Shown here: positions 36,083-44,638 of the stretch, in pieces
How positions within the stretch are numbered: the first letter of the stretch is position 1
Layout of the letters: each line of letters opens with the position of its first letter
Origin: Rhizobium pisi
GTDB lineage: Bacteria; Pseudomonadota; Alphaproteobacteria; Rhizobiales; Rhizobiaceae
Direction: 5' to 3'
DNA: 64,000 nt
NCBI RefSeq assembly: GCF_003938655.1
Contig: NZ_RJJT01000006.1
Span: forward strand, 1 to 64,000
Notes under the pieces: model-generated
Told to the model about the DNA's origin: nothing
The model's database searches: none
What the model saw: the letters and a program-made list of their open reading frames with translations, nothing else
Made by a program: the position numbers and the translations under genes

Positions 36083-37183
36083 ATGGACAAGGTCGGTATC
36101 GGCATCATTGGATGCGGCAATATTTCGGGCGCCTATCTCACCGCGATGGCATCCTTTCCCATTCTCGACATCCGCGGCGTCGCCGATCTCAATCGGGAAC
36201 TGGTTGAAGCGAAAGCTGCGGAATTCAACGTCCCAGCCAAGAGCGTCGAGGAGCTTTTCGCCGATCCCAAGGTCGAGATCATCGTCAATCTGACCATCCC
36301 GAGAGCCCATGTCGCGGTCGCGATGCAAGCTCTCGATGCCGGCAAACATACCTACTCCGAAAAGCCGCTCGGGATTAATTTCGCAGAAGGGAAAAAATTG
36401 GCGGAGGCCGCCAGGGCCAAGAACCTTCGCATCGGCGCCGCCCCCGATACTTTCCTCGGCGGCGGCCACCAGACGGCCCGCGCCTTAATCGACGAGGGCG
36501 TCATCGGCCAGCCGGTCGGCGGCTCGGCAACCTTCATGTGCCCCGGTCATGAACGCTGGCATCCGAACCCGGCCTTCTACTACGAGGTCGGCGGCGGGCC
36601 GATGCTCGATATGGGTCCCTATTACATCACCGATCTCGTCAATCTTTTCGGGCCTGTGTTACAGGTGGCGGGCTTTGCAACGACGCCGCGTGCGGAACGG
36701 CTGATATCAAGCGAACCGCGCAACGGCGAGCGCATTCCCGTACATGTTCCGACCCATGTCGCCGGCATGATGGCCTTTGCCAACGGCGCCGTCGTCCAGA
36801 TCGCCATGAGCTTCGATGTCGCAGGCCACAAGCATGTACCGCTCGAGGTCTACGGAACCGAGGGAACGCTTATCGTGCCCGATCCGAACAAGTTCGCCGG
36901 CCCTGTGGAATATCTGAAGAAGGGCGGGCAATTCGAGGACCAGCCGATCACGGCCCCCTATGCCGACGGCAATTACCGCTCGCTCGGCGTCGCCGACATG
37001 GCGCATGCGATCCGCTCCAACCGGCCGCACCGCGCCAATGGCGATCTGGCGCTGCATGTGCTCGAAGTCATGGAAGCGTTCCACACCGCCGCCTCGACCG
37101 GCAGGACGGTCACCATCACCACGGAGACGGAGCGCCCTGCTCCATTGTCCGATTCCATCGTCGACGGACGGCTGGCGAAATAA
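36083..37183 (+). CDS. Gfo/Idh/MocA-family sugar dehydrogenase
   Basis: A 366-residue NAD(P)-dependent oxidoreductase. The N-terminal Rossmann motif is 'VGIGIIGCGNISGAYLTAM' and the family 'EKPLGINFAEGKKLAEAA' with its catalytic-site lysine lies near residue 98. The segment 'GGGPMLDMGPYYITDLVNLFGPV' is the common C-domain active-site strand (D-x-x-x-Y/H). The ATG at 36083 follows GGAGGAATTC. With the ThuA-like gene 18 bases downstream it resembles the thuB-thuA pair of Sinorhizobium, which oxidises trehalose-like disaccharides at C3; the substrate here need not be trehalose. Confidence 0.9.
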   Translation: MDKVGIGIIGCGNISGAYLTAMASFPILDIRGVADLNRELVEAKAAEFNVPAKSVEELFADPKVEIIVNLTIPRAHVAVAMQALDAGKHTYSEKPLGINFAEGKKLAEAARAKNLRIGAAPDTFLGGGHQTARALIDEGVIGQPVGGSATFMCPGHERWHPNPAFYYEVGGGPMLDMGPYYITDLVNLFGPVLQVAGFATTPRAERLISSEPRNGERIPVHVPTHVAGMMAFANGAVVQIAMSFDVAGHKHVPLEVYGTEGTLIVPDPNKFAGPVEYLKKGGQFEDQPITAPYADGNYRSLGVADMAHAIRSNRPHRANGDLALHVLEVMEAFHTAASTGRTVTITTETERPAPLSDSIVDGRLAK

Positions 37184-37201
37184 GTTTCAGGAGGAAAGAG
37201 A

Positions 37202-37843
37202 ATGCGTGAAGCACTGATCGTTTGGGGCGGCTGGAGCGGACACGAGCCGCAGGAATGCGCCGAAATCATCAAGACCATGCTCGAGGAGGACGGCTTCAAG
37301 GTCTATCTCGAACACGGCACCGAGGCCCTCGCCGACCCTTCAGTCCATGATCTCAGCCTCGTCGTGCCAATCATGACGATGTCGAAGATCGAGAAGGAAG
37401 AGGTCAAGAACCTCGCCGCCGCGATCGAAAGCGGCGTCGGCATCGCCGGCTATCACGGCGGCGCGGGCGATGCCTTCCGCGACTCCGTCGATTACCAGTT
37501 CATCATCGGCGGTCAGTGGGTAGCGCATCCCGGCAACATCATCGACTATACCGTCAACATCACCCGGCCGGACGATCCGCTGATGGAAGGCATCGCCGAT
37601 TTCCCCTACACCTCAGAGCAATATTACATGCATGTCGACCCCTCGAACGAGGTTCTGGCGACGACGAAATTCACCGGCGATCACGCCTACTGGATCGACG
37701 GCGTCGTCATGCCCGTCGTCTGGAAGCGGAAATACGGCAAGGGCCGCGTCTTCTATTCCTCACTCGGCCATCAGGCCAAGGAATTCGACGTTCCCGAGAT
37801 GAAGACCATCTTCCGTCGCGGGGCCAACTGGGCCGCACGATAG
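37202..37843 (+). CDS. ThuA-like protein (trehalose-utilisation family)
   Basis: A 213-residue member of the ThuA family, which has a class I glutamine-amidotransferase-like fold. Visible segments are 'ALIVWGGWSGHEPQE', 'GIAGYHGGAGDAFRDSVDYQFIIGGQWVAHPG' and 'PVVWKRKYGKGRVFYSSLGH', matching ThuA's H/W-rich conserved core. ThuA acts with the dehydrogenase ThuB on disaccharides such as trehalose, maltitol or sucrose in rhizobia. The upstream dehydrogenase and the system 2 transporter make a similar role likely. Start ATG 37202 follows AGGAGGAAA. Confidence 0.88.
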   Translation: MREALIVWGGWSGHEPQECAEIIKTMLEEDGFKVYLEHGTEALADPSVHDLSLVVPIMTMSKIEKEEVKNLAAAIESGVGIAGYHGGAGDAFRDSVDYQFIIGGQWVAHPGNIIDYTVNITRPDDPLMEGIADFPYTSEQYYMHVDPSNEVLATTKFTGDHAYWIDGVVMPVVWKRKYGKGRVFYSSLGHQAKEFDVPEMKTIFRRGANWAAR

Positions 37844-37850
37844 GGTGAAT

Positions 37851-37877
37851 ATCCCGGGCCGGAAACCGGCCCGGGAT
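37851..37877. terminator. Strong bidirectional hairpin between ThuA-like and DUF2938 genes
   Basis: ATCCCGGGCCGG (37851-37862) and CCGGCCCGGGAT (37866-37877) form a perfect 12-bp stem around an AAA loop. It lies between two convergent genes and would terminate both transcripts, although no T tract follows on the + strand. Confidence 0.7.
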
Positions 37878-37896
37878 TGGATAAACCGGCCCAGGA

Positions 37897-38376
37897 TTAG
37901 CGGATGATCAGTGCGGTGCCGTAGAGCCCCAGCGCAAACACCGTGTGGGCGACGAGGTTGAGGCATCGCACCTTATTCGGCGTTGGATGTTTGGAGGCAG
38001 CCCAACCGATGCCGAGGCCGGGCTGCAACAGGAACCATCCCGCGCCTACGGTGACGATGCCGAAGATCCAGGCGGGAAGAAATGTCGGTGCGGCGAGCCA
38101 CGCCTCCCCCATGATAATCGCGAAGATCACGCCATAGAGAATGCCGACGGCGTAGTGGCTGATCCAGCCGAGCGCCAATTCATGCTCATAAGGCTCGGCG
38201 TCGGCGATGGCTTCATGGAACAGCTTGCCGCGACCGAGATGCCAGAACCACCGGCCGACCGGCGCCCAATTGGCCGCCGGCTGGCTGAAGACCTTTGCGA
38301 GTACGATCGCCCAAAGGTCCATAAGAATGGTTGCGCCGGCGCCGATCATCAGGCCGCGCCACAGAATATCGAACAT
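37897..38376 (-). CDS. DUF2938 membrane protein
   Basis: A 159-residue protein with four hydrophobic spans (about 5-28, 70-90, 98-118, 135-158). The segments 'GAGATILMDLWA', 'GWISHYAVGILYG' and 'GWFLLQPGLGIGWAASKHPTP' are those of DUF2938 inner-membrane proteins. The function of the family is unknown. It is convergent with the ThuA-like gene and stands alone on its strand. Confidence 0.82.
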   Translation of the reverse strand: MFDILWRGLMIGAGATILMDLWAIVLAKVFSQPAANWAPVGRWFWHLGRGKLFHEAIADAEPYEHELALGWISHYAVGILYGVIFAIIMGEAWLAAPTFLPAWIFGIVTVGAGWFLLQPGLGIGWAASKHPTPNKVRCLNLVAHTVFALGLYGTALIIR

Positions 38377-38528
38377 TGAAAATCACCGGAAAGCGTTGAA
38401 TTGCGGAGGCACTACAAAACCATCGCAAACACGCAGGCGCAATGGTCTCGTTGAACGGACTCGCTGCTATCAGGCATCTAATTGTGGAAGCGAGGCGGTT
38501 TTGATGGGGCCGTGCCCCGTCATCCGCA

Positions 38529-38563
38529 AAAAGGCATCGGTGCGGGCGCAAATTGATGCTTTT
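38529..38563. promoter_or_regulatory. Candidate LysR-regulator site A, before the creatininase gene
   Basis: AAAAGGCATC (38529-38538) and GATGCTTTT (38555-38563) are separated by 16 bases and form an interrupted inverted repeat. The same arms at the same spacing recur at 40458-40492 next to the LysR gene; 29 of 35 positions agree. It ends 57 bases before the start codon at 38621. Confidence 0.7.
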
Positions 38564-38620
38564 CGCATGTAGCGATATTCCCTACTCACTGTCTCAAACG
38601 GCAATGAGAGGCACACGGCG

Positions 38621-39418
38621 ATGGCAATGCCATTCTACTGGAACGAATTGAACAGCGACGATTTCGCCGGACTTTCCCCCGACACCACGATCGCCGTGTT
38701 TCCTATCGCCTCCACCGAACAGCATGGGCCTCACCTGCCTATTGCAACCGATGTCGCCATCGCCAACGGCATGCTTGCCGAGTTGCGGAAGCAGAAACCT
38801 GCCGATCTCGATTTTCTGGTCCTGCCGACGCAGGAGATCGGTAAAGCCAACGAGCATATTTACGGGCCTGGAACGCTTTCGCTTGGCGCGGAACTGCTCA
38901 TTCCGGTCTGGACGGCGATCGGCGCCAAGGTTGCCGAAGCCGGCATCCGCAAGATGGTGATCGTCAATTCGCATGGCGGCAATGTCGATATCATGGGCAT
39001 CGTCGCGCGGGAGCTGCGCGTCCGTTACGGGATGGCTGTGGTTTCCACGCAATGGGGCCGCTTCGGCCATCCCGAAGGCATGATCAGCGAACATGAGCTG
39101 AAATACGGCATCCACGGCGGCGAGGTGGAAACCTCGCTCATGCTCCATTTCCGTCCAGATCTGGTGCGGATGGACAACGCGCAAAACTTCACATCCAAGG
39201 CGGAATGGATGCGCGAGCAATCGAAATACATCCAGCCGCTGCCGCCGCATTCGCTTGCCTGGATCGCCCACGATCTCAATCCCAACGGCGTCGTCGGCGA
39301 CGCGTCGCTCGGCGCAGCCGAAAAGGGCGAAGCGATCTGCCGCCACCAGGTCCGGGGTTTTATCGAACTGCTCTATGACCTGAAGCGCTACCCGCTCTCC
39401 AATCTTTATTCAAAGTAA
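38621..39418 (+). CDS. Creatininase-family amidohydrolase
   Basis: A 265-residue protein of the creatininase family (metal-dependent cyclic-amide hydrolases, also including enzymes acting on formamides of flavin precursors). Metal-site segments are visible: 'PIASTEQHGPHLPIATDVAIA' (E, H, D ligands near residues 33-44), 'IVNSHGGNVDIM' (HGGN) and 'GIHGGEVETSLML' (E). The family hydrolyses creatinine to creatine, but many members have other substrates. It shares a candidate operator with the ABC/deaminase operon two genes further on, with the LysR gene lying between on the opposite strand. Confidence 0.88.
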   Translation: MAMPFYWNELNSDDFAGLSPDTTIAVFPIASTEQHGPHLPIATDVAIANGMLAELRKQKPADLDFLVLPTQEIGKANEHIYGPGTLSLGAELLIPVWTAIGAKVAEAGIRKMVIVNSHGGNVDIMGIVARELRVRYGMAVVSTQWGRFGHPEGMISEHELKYGIHGGEVETSLMLHFRPDLVRMDNAQNFTSKAEWMREQSKYIQPLPPHSLAWIAHDLNPNGVVGDASLGAAEKGEAICRHQVRGFIELLYDLKRYPLSNLYSK

Positions 39419-39439
39419 GCGCCCTGTCCGAGACCTAGT

Positions 39440-40390
39440 TCAGATCGCGGCGGATTTCTCCATCGCGATGTGGCCTTTGGCCTGCAGCTCCTCCACCAAG
39501 CCGGCCAGTTCGGCGAGGAGATATTCGACAAAGAGGCTGGTGGCCGAATCGAGCGGGGCGCGGGCGCGGGCGAAAAGCTTCATCGTTTGGTGGCGTGCAT
39601 GCGGCTCCGCGATCGGCCGGAAGACCAGTTCTCCCTGCCGGCACTCGGTGATGACGTCAAGCGGGTTCAGCATGGTCACCCCTGCCCCCGATTTGACGAG
39701 TTTTTTCAACATCTCCGACGCATTGGTTTCCAGGACGGGCTCGACATGCACGTCAAGACGCGCCATCGCCAAATTGATCACATCGCGCAGGCTGGTGCCT
39801 TGCTGCGCCAGCACCAGGCGCTCCTGGATGATATCCGCCAGATTGATCGGGCCTGAACCGATCAGGTGATGACCAGGCGGCAAAACCACCCCAATCGGAA
39901 TGTCGAAATTGCCGAGCGTTCGGATGCCGGGTGTGGCTGGAATATTGAAGCCGAGGCCGATATCCACCTCGCCCGAAAGCACCGGATTGACCGTCATCGT
40001 GCCGGCGTCGTTGCGCAGCTGCATGAAGACCCTGGGATGCTCCGACTGGAACCGCGCGATGATCTCAGGGAGCGGACCTGCCGCAAGACCGACTGTGGTC
40101 ACCAGACGCACCTTGCCCGCCTGCTGCATCTTCAGGCTGCGAATGCGTCCTTCCAGCCGCTCGTAATTCTTCAAGACGTCGCGGATATGTTCAATGCAGA
40201 GCTCGCCGGCTGCCGTCAGGCGCAGACCGCGCGGCAGCCGCTCGAAGAGCGGCGCTCCCATTTCTTCCTCCAACGCCAGAATCTGTCGGTTGATCGCCGA
40301 AGACGCCACATTCAGCCGGGCCGCCGCCTTGCGGATCGAGCCCGAGCGCGCGATCTCGTTGATATAGAGAAGCTTTCTGGAGTGCAGCAT
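39440..40390 (-). CDS. LysR-family transcriptional regulator
   Basis: A 316-residue LysR protein. The helix-turn-helix is 'LLYINEIARSGSIRKAAARLNVASSAINRQILALEEEMGAPLFER' (about residues 6-50) and the rest is the two-lobed effector domain. The ATG at 40390 has GAGG upstream and is preferred over one 18 bases earlier. It is divergent from the NMT1-type transporter operon, with the 35-bp repeated element between them, the classical geometry for a LysR regulator controlling its neighbours. Confidence 0.9.
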   Translation of the reverse strand: MLHSRKLLYINEIARSGSIRKAAARLNVASSAINRQILALEEEMGAPLFERLPRGLRLTAAGELCIEHIRDVLKNYERLEGRIRSLKMQQAGKVRLVTTVGLAAGPLPEIIARFQSEHPRVFMQLRNDAGTMTVNPVLSGEVDIGLGFNIPATPGIRTLGNFDIPIGVVLPPGHHLIGSGPINLADIIQERLVLAQQGTSLRDVINLAMARLDVHVEPVLETNASEMLKKLVKSGAGVTMLNPLDVITECRQGELVFRPIAEPHARHQTMKLFARARAPLDSATSLFVEYLLAELAGLVEELQAKGHIAMEKSAAI

Positions 40391-40457
40391 CACAACCTCG
40401 TTGCACAAAAATAAAGCACATAGCGCAAATTAGGCACAGGCTTTCAGTGAGATGCCG

Positions 40458-40492
40458 AAAAGGCATCATTGCGCACGAAATTTGATGCTTTT
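40458..40492. promoter_or_regulatory. Candidate LysR-regulator site B, in the LysR / transporter divergent region
   Basis: AAAAGGCATC (40458-40467) and GATGCTTTT (40484-40492) with a 16-base spacer, the same arrangement as site A at 38529-38563. In addition GATGCC (40451-40456) and GGCATC (40462-40467) form an inverted repeat. It lies 68 bases from the LysR start and 80 from the transporter gene start. Confidence 0.72.
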
Positions 40493-40572
40493 CAAAGAGC
40501 AAAGCAACCGCTCCTATGAAGAAAATCGGACGTCGCCGCAGACGTTGCGAACTCAGAAGGGGAACGTCGATC

Positions 40573-41589
40573 ATGCCCAATACACTGAAGAACAGCGTCT
40601 TTTCCGCACTCGTCGGCCTTGGCGGCATGCTTGCCGCCATCGCATCCGCGCAGGCGGCCGATAAAGTCAGCTATGGCACCAATTGGCTGGCGCAGGCCGA
40701 GCATGGCGGGTTCTATCAAGCGGTTGCCGACGGCACCTATGCGAAGCACGGCCTCGACGTCACCATCGTCCAGGGAGGGCCGAATGCGGCAAACAGCGCG
40801 CTGCTGATCTCCGGCAAGATCGATTTCTACATGGGCGGACCGCAGGGCGAAATCTCAGCGGTCGAACAGGGTATTCCGCTCGTCGACGTCGCGGCGATCT
40901 TCCAGAAGGATCCACAGGTGCTGATTGCGCACCCGGACGCCGGCATCGAGAAATTCGAAGATCTTGCGAAGTTGAAGACGCTGTTTCTCGGCAAGGACGG
41001 CTATCTCACCTATTTCGAATGGATGAAGGCGAACTTCAAGGGCTTCAAGGACGAGCAGTACAAGCCCTACAATTTCAGCCCGGCGCCATTCCTCGCCGAC
41101 AAGGAGTCCGCGCAGCAAGGCTACCTCACCTCGGAACCCTATGAGATCCAGAAGCAGGCCGGCTTCGAGCCGAAGGTCTTCCTGCTCGCAGACAACGGCT
41201 ACTCTCCCTACTCCACGATGATCACCACCACACAGACTATGATCGACAGTAAGCCTGATGTCGTTCAGCGCTTCGTCGATGCCTCGATCGAAGGCTGGTA
41301 CAATTATCTCTACGGTGACAACACCAAGGCGAACGAGTTGATCAAGAAAGACAATCCTGAAATGACGGATGGTCAGATCGCCTACTCCATCGCGAAGATG
41401 AAAGAATACGGCATCATCGAATCCGGCGACAGCCTGGACAAGGGTATCGGCTGCCTGACGGATACGCACTACAAGGCATTCTTCGACGAGATGGTGGCGA
41501 TCAAGGTGTTCAAGCCGGAGACGGACTACACAAAGGCCTTCACGACGAAATTCGTCTGCAAGGGCACCGGAATGGCGATGAAGAAGTAA
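40573..41589 (+). CDS. NMT1/THI5-like ABC transporter substrate-binding protein
   Basis: A 338-residue periplasmic protein. The signal peptide ends after AQA near residue 25 (the mature part starts ADKVSYGTNWLAQAEHGGFYQAVADGTY). The 'NWLAQAEHGGFYQA' segment belongs to the NMT1-like family that includes binding proteins for hydroxymethylpyrimidine, formylaminopyrimidine, taurine and alkanesulfonates. The ATG at 40573 follows AAGGGGAAC. The pyrimidine-like relatives fit with the cytosine-deaminase-like enzyme encoded downstream, suggesting a nitrogenous ring compound as the ligand. Confidence 0.9.
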   Translation: MPNTLKNSVFSALVGLGGMLAAIASAQAADKVSYGTNWLAQAEHGGFYQAVADGTYAKHGLDVTIVQGGPNAANSALLISGKIDFYMGGPQGEISAVEQGIPLVDVAAIFQKDPQVLIAHPDAGIEKFEDLAKLKTLFLGKDGYLTYFEWMKANFKGFKDEQYKPYNFSPAPFLADKESAQQGYLTSEPYEIQKQAGFEPKVFLLADNGYSPYSTMITTTQTMIDSKPDVVQRFVDASIEGWYNYLYGDNTKANELIKKDNPEMTDGQIAYSIAKMKEYGIIESGDSLDKGIGCLTDTHYKAFFDEMVAIKVFKPETDYTKAFTTKFVCKGTGMAMKK

Positions 41590-41657
41590 GCCGCGACGCC
41601 GCCTGTGATCCGCTGCGAACAGGGCGGATCGCATCCCCTGCATGAACGAGACAGGCA

Positions 41658-42482
41658 ATGCTCCCAGCAGAAGCTCAGGCCCTATCCCCGAAAGAGACGC
41701 GCAAGCGGCCGCTTGTTGTCATGCAATCGGTTTCGAAAATCTTCTCCAGCGGAACCGTGGCCCTTTCAAACATGTCGCTCACCGTCGAAAGCGGTGAATT
41801 CATCAGCCTGCTCGGCCCCTCCGGTTGCGGCAAGTCGACAGCACTGCGCATCATCGCCGGTCTCGGCGATGTCACGTCCGGCGCGATCGACTGGCCGAGT
41901 TCGCGGATCAATTCGAGGGGCCTTCCGGAGGGGGATATCAGCTTCGTCTTCCAGGAGCCGACGCTTATGCCCTGGAAGAACGTGTTCGACAACGTCCACC
42001 TGCCGCTGAGACTGAGGCACATTTCGAAGGCGGCGGCGCATAACCAGATCATGGAAGTACTGAGCACCGTCGGCCTCCAGGATTTTGCGAAGGCCTATCC
42101 GCGTGAACTTTCCGGCGGCATGAAGATGCGCGTCTCGATTGCCCGTGCGCTGGTGACGAAGCCGAAGCTTCTGCTGATGGATGAGCCTTTCGCGGCGCTC
42201 GACGAGATCACCCGCCAGAGGCTGAACGACGACGTGCTGCGGCTCTGGAAGACAACAGGCATTACAGTCATCTTCGTCACGCATTCAGTCTTCGAATCCG
42301 CCTATCTCTCCAACCGCATCGTCGTGATGAAGGCAAGACCGGGGCGCGTGCATGCCGACCTTCCTCTGACCACCAGCCTGGAACGGGACGCGCATTACCG
42401 CACCTCGGAAGAATACCGCAAAGCCTGCGAGACGGTCTCGCATTCGCTCATCGGGGCGATCAATTCGGCGGAGGATCATTGA
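41658..42482 (+). CDS. ABC transporter ATPase, SsuB/TauB/ThiZ type
   Basis: A 274-residue ATPase. Walker [10 protein letters not shown] (around residue 55), 'SFVFQEPTLMPWKNVFDNVHLPL' (the Q-loop form of the nitrate/sulfonate/pyrimidine family), signature LSGGMKMRVSIARA, Walker B LLMDEPFAALDEITR and H-loop THSVFESAYL. It lies 68 bases after the binding protein gene and its stop overlaps the permease start (TGATG). Confidence 0.92.
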   Translation: MLPAEAQALSPKETRKRPLVVMQSVSKIFSSGTVALSNMSLTVESGEFISLLGPSGCGKSTALRIIAGLGDVTSGAIDWPSSRINSRGLPEGDISFVFQEPTLMPWKNVFDNVHLPLRLRHISKAAAHNQIMEVLSTVGLQDFAKAYPRELSGGMKMRVSIARALVTKPKLLLMDEPFAALDEITRQRLNDDVLRLWKTTGITVIFVTHSVFESAYLSNRIVVMKARPGRVHADLPLTTSLERDAHYRTSEEYRKACETVSHSLIGAINSAEDH

Positions 42483-43324
42483 TGAGTGACGAAACCGAAA
42501 TGCCGCCGCTTCTCCTTCAGAGCGCCGCAAGCGCCAGGCGCCGCGATCTTGCGTTGCGCATCGCCGTCCCCTTCCTCGTCATCGCCCTGTTGATCCTCAT
42601 CTGGTCCGCCTATGTGAAACTATCCGGCGTACCGCCCTATATCCTGCCTGGCCCGGCGGCCGTGGCGAGTGCCTTCGTAACGGACTGGGGCACGCTTGCC
42701 CCTGCCCTCTGGGTCACCACCAAGATCACCTTCATGTCGCTGATGCTGGCGTTGGTCGGCGGCGTCGGCTTTGCGATCTTCCTCGTTCAGTCGCGCTGGA
42801 TCGAGCTCGCCTTCTATCCGCTCGCCGTCATTCTCCAGGTAACGCCGATCGTGGCGATCTCGCCGCTGATCCTGATCTATGCGCCGTCGACGCAGGTAGC
42901 GCTGCTGATCTGCGCTTTCCTCGTTGCCTTTTTCCCGATCCTTTCGAATATGGTCCAGGGGCTGAAGAGCGTCGATCACAATCTGATCAACCTGTTCGAA
43001 CTCTATGGCGCGTCGCGCTGGCAGACGCTGCTCTTTCTCAAACTGCCTGCCGCCCAACCCTATTTCATGACGGGCCTGAGGATCGGCGGCGGCCTTGCGC
43101 TGATCGCCGCCGTCGTTGCGGAATTTGCCGCAGGCTCGGCAGGCGCCGGGTCCGGTCTCGCTTTCCGGCTTCTCGAAGCACAGTATCGGCTGAATATTCC
43201 CCGTCTCTTCGCCGCGCTATTGATGCTCTCCCTGCTCGGTGTGGCGATCTTCGCCGTCACTTCCTTCATTTCCTGGCTGAGCCTGCATCGCTGGCATGAG
43301 AGCAGCCTGAAACGGGAAAACTGA
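42482..43324 (+). CDS. ABC transporter permease, SsuC/TauC/ThiX type
   Basis: A 280-residue permease with six spans. Conserved parts are 'LPGPAAVASAFVTDWGTLAPALWVTTKIT' and the ATPase-contact loop 'NLINLFELYGASRWQTLLFLKLPAAQPYFMTGLRI'. The ATG at 42482 overlaps the ATPase stop by one base and follows GGAGGATC; a TTG one codon earlier is less likely. Its stop overlaps the start of the amidohydrolase gene in the same way. Confidence 0.92.
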   Translation: MSDETEMPPLLLQSAASARRRDLALRIAVPFLVIALLILIWSAYVKLSGVPPYILPGPAAVASAFVTDWGTLAPALWVTTKITFMSLMLALVGGVGFAIFLVQSRWIELAFYPLAVILQVTPIVAISPLILIYAPSTQVALLICAFLVAFFPILSNMVQGLKSVDHNLINLFELYGASRWQTLLFLKLPAAQPYFMTGLRIGGGLALIAAVVAEFAAGSAGAGSGLAFRLLEAQYRLNIPRLFAALLMLSLLGVAIFAVTSFISWLSLHRWHESSLKREN

Positions 43325-44637
43325 TGACCTATTCCTTCATCTCCCCGCCCAATGCCGGCCGCTTCGTGCTGAGCAACGCGACGCTGCCTGCCGTCGCCGT
43401 CGCGGAATATCACGCGCCGGCTGCCGAAGGGCTCGTCAAAGCCGATATCGTCATCACCGACGGCATTATTTCCGCCGTGCTGCCGCCAGGCGAAGCGCCG
43501 GTCGAATTCGCGAAGTCCGACCTGAAGGATGGCATGGTCTGGCCCTGCTTCGCGGATATGCACACTCATCTCGACAAGGGTCATATCTGGCCGCGCAACG
43601 CCAACCCGGACGGCACCTTCATGGGCGCGCTGGAAGCGGTGCGCGCCGACCGCGAAGCCCACTGGTCGGCCGCCGATGTCAGGAAACGCATGGAATTCTC
43701 GCTGCGTTCAGCCTATGCGCACGGCACCAGCCTGATCCGCACGCATCTGGATTCACTGGCGCCGCAGCACCGCATTTCCTTCGAGGTCTTCGCCGAGCTG
43801 CGCGAGGTCTGGAAGGACAGGATTGCGTTGCAGGCAGTGGCGCTCTTCCCGATGGACAATATGGTGGACACGGCCTATTTCGCCGATCTGGTCGCCGTCA
43901 TTCGTGACAAGGGCGGACTGATGGGTGGCGTCACCCGGATGAACCCCGATCTCGACAGCCAGCTCGACACGCTTTTCAAAGCCGCAGCCGACAACGGGCT
44001 CGATGTCGATCTCCATGTCGACGAGACCGACGACCCCACAGCCGAAACGCTGAAGGCGATCGCGGAAGCCGTGCTGCGCAACCGGTTCGACGGCAAGGTC
44101 ACGGCCGGCCACTGCTGCTCGCTCGCCCGCCAGGACGAGGATACGGCAAAGCGCACCGTCGAACTCGTCGCCAAGGCCGGAATCTCGATCGTCTCGCTGC
44201 CGATGTGCAACATGTATCTGCAGGACCGCTATCCCGGCCGCACGGCGCGCTGGCGCGGCGTCACGCTATTCAAGGAACTGGCGGCAGCCGGCGTCGCAAC
44301 CGCAGTCGCATCCGACAATACACGCGATCCCTTCTATGCCTATGGCGATCTCGACCCCGTCGAAGTGTTCCGCGAGGCGGTCCGCATCCTCCATCTCGAC
44401 CATCCCCTGGATACCGCCGCGCGTGTCGTCACCACTTCGCCCGCCGACATCCTCGGCCGGCCTGACATGGGGCGCATCGCCGTCGGCGCTGCTGCCGATC
44501 TCGTGCTCTTCAGCGCCAGGCGCTGGAGCGAATTTCTTTCCCGTCCGCAGTCCGACCGCGTCGTGTTACGCCGTGGCAAGGTGATCGACCGCAGCCTGCC
44601 GGACTACCGTGAACTCGACAGCGTCGTTGGAGCCTGA
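43324..44637 (+). CDS. Cytosine-deaminase-like amidohydrolase
   Basis: A 437-residue metal-dependent amidohydrolase of the cytosine deaminase / isopropylammelide hydrolase group. The metal ligands are visible: H80 and H82 in 'DMHTHLDKGHIW', the histidine of 'DVDLHVDETDDP' with its catalytic glutamate, the histidine of 'VTAGHCCSLA', and the aspartate of 'VASDNTRDPFYAYGDLDPVEVFREA'. The enzyme should deaminate or hydrolyse a cyclic amidine or imide such as cytosine, creatinine or a related ring. It is translationally coupled to the permease. The presence of a creatininase-family gene under the same candidate operator suggests both act on one substrate. Confidence 0.88.
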   Translation: MTYSFISPPNAGRFVLSNATLPAVAVAEYHAPAAEGLVKADIVITDGIISAVLPPGEAPVEFAKSDLKDGMVWPCFADMHTHLDKGHIWPRNANPDGTFMGALEAVRADREAHWSAADVRKRMEFSLRSAYAHGTSLIRTHLDSLAPQHRISFEVFAELREVWKDRIALQAVALFPMDNMVDTAYFADLVAVIRDKGGLMGGVTRMNPDLDSQLDTLFKAAADNGLDVDLHVDETDDPTAETLKAIAEAVLRNRFDGKVTAGHCCSLARQDEDTAKRTVELVAKAGISIVSLPMCNMYLQDRYPGRTARWRGVTLFKELAAAGVATAVASDNTRDPFYAYGDLDPVEVFREAVRILHLDHPLDTAARVVTTSPADILGRPDMGRIAVGAAADLVLFSARRWSEFLSRPQSDRVVLRRGKVIDRSLPDYRELDSVVGA

Positions 44638-44638
44638 C

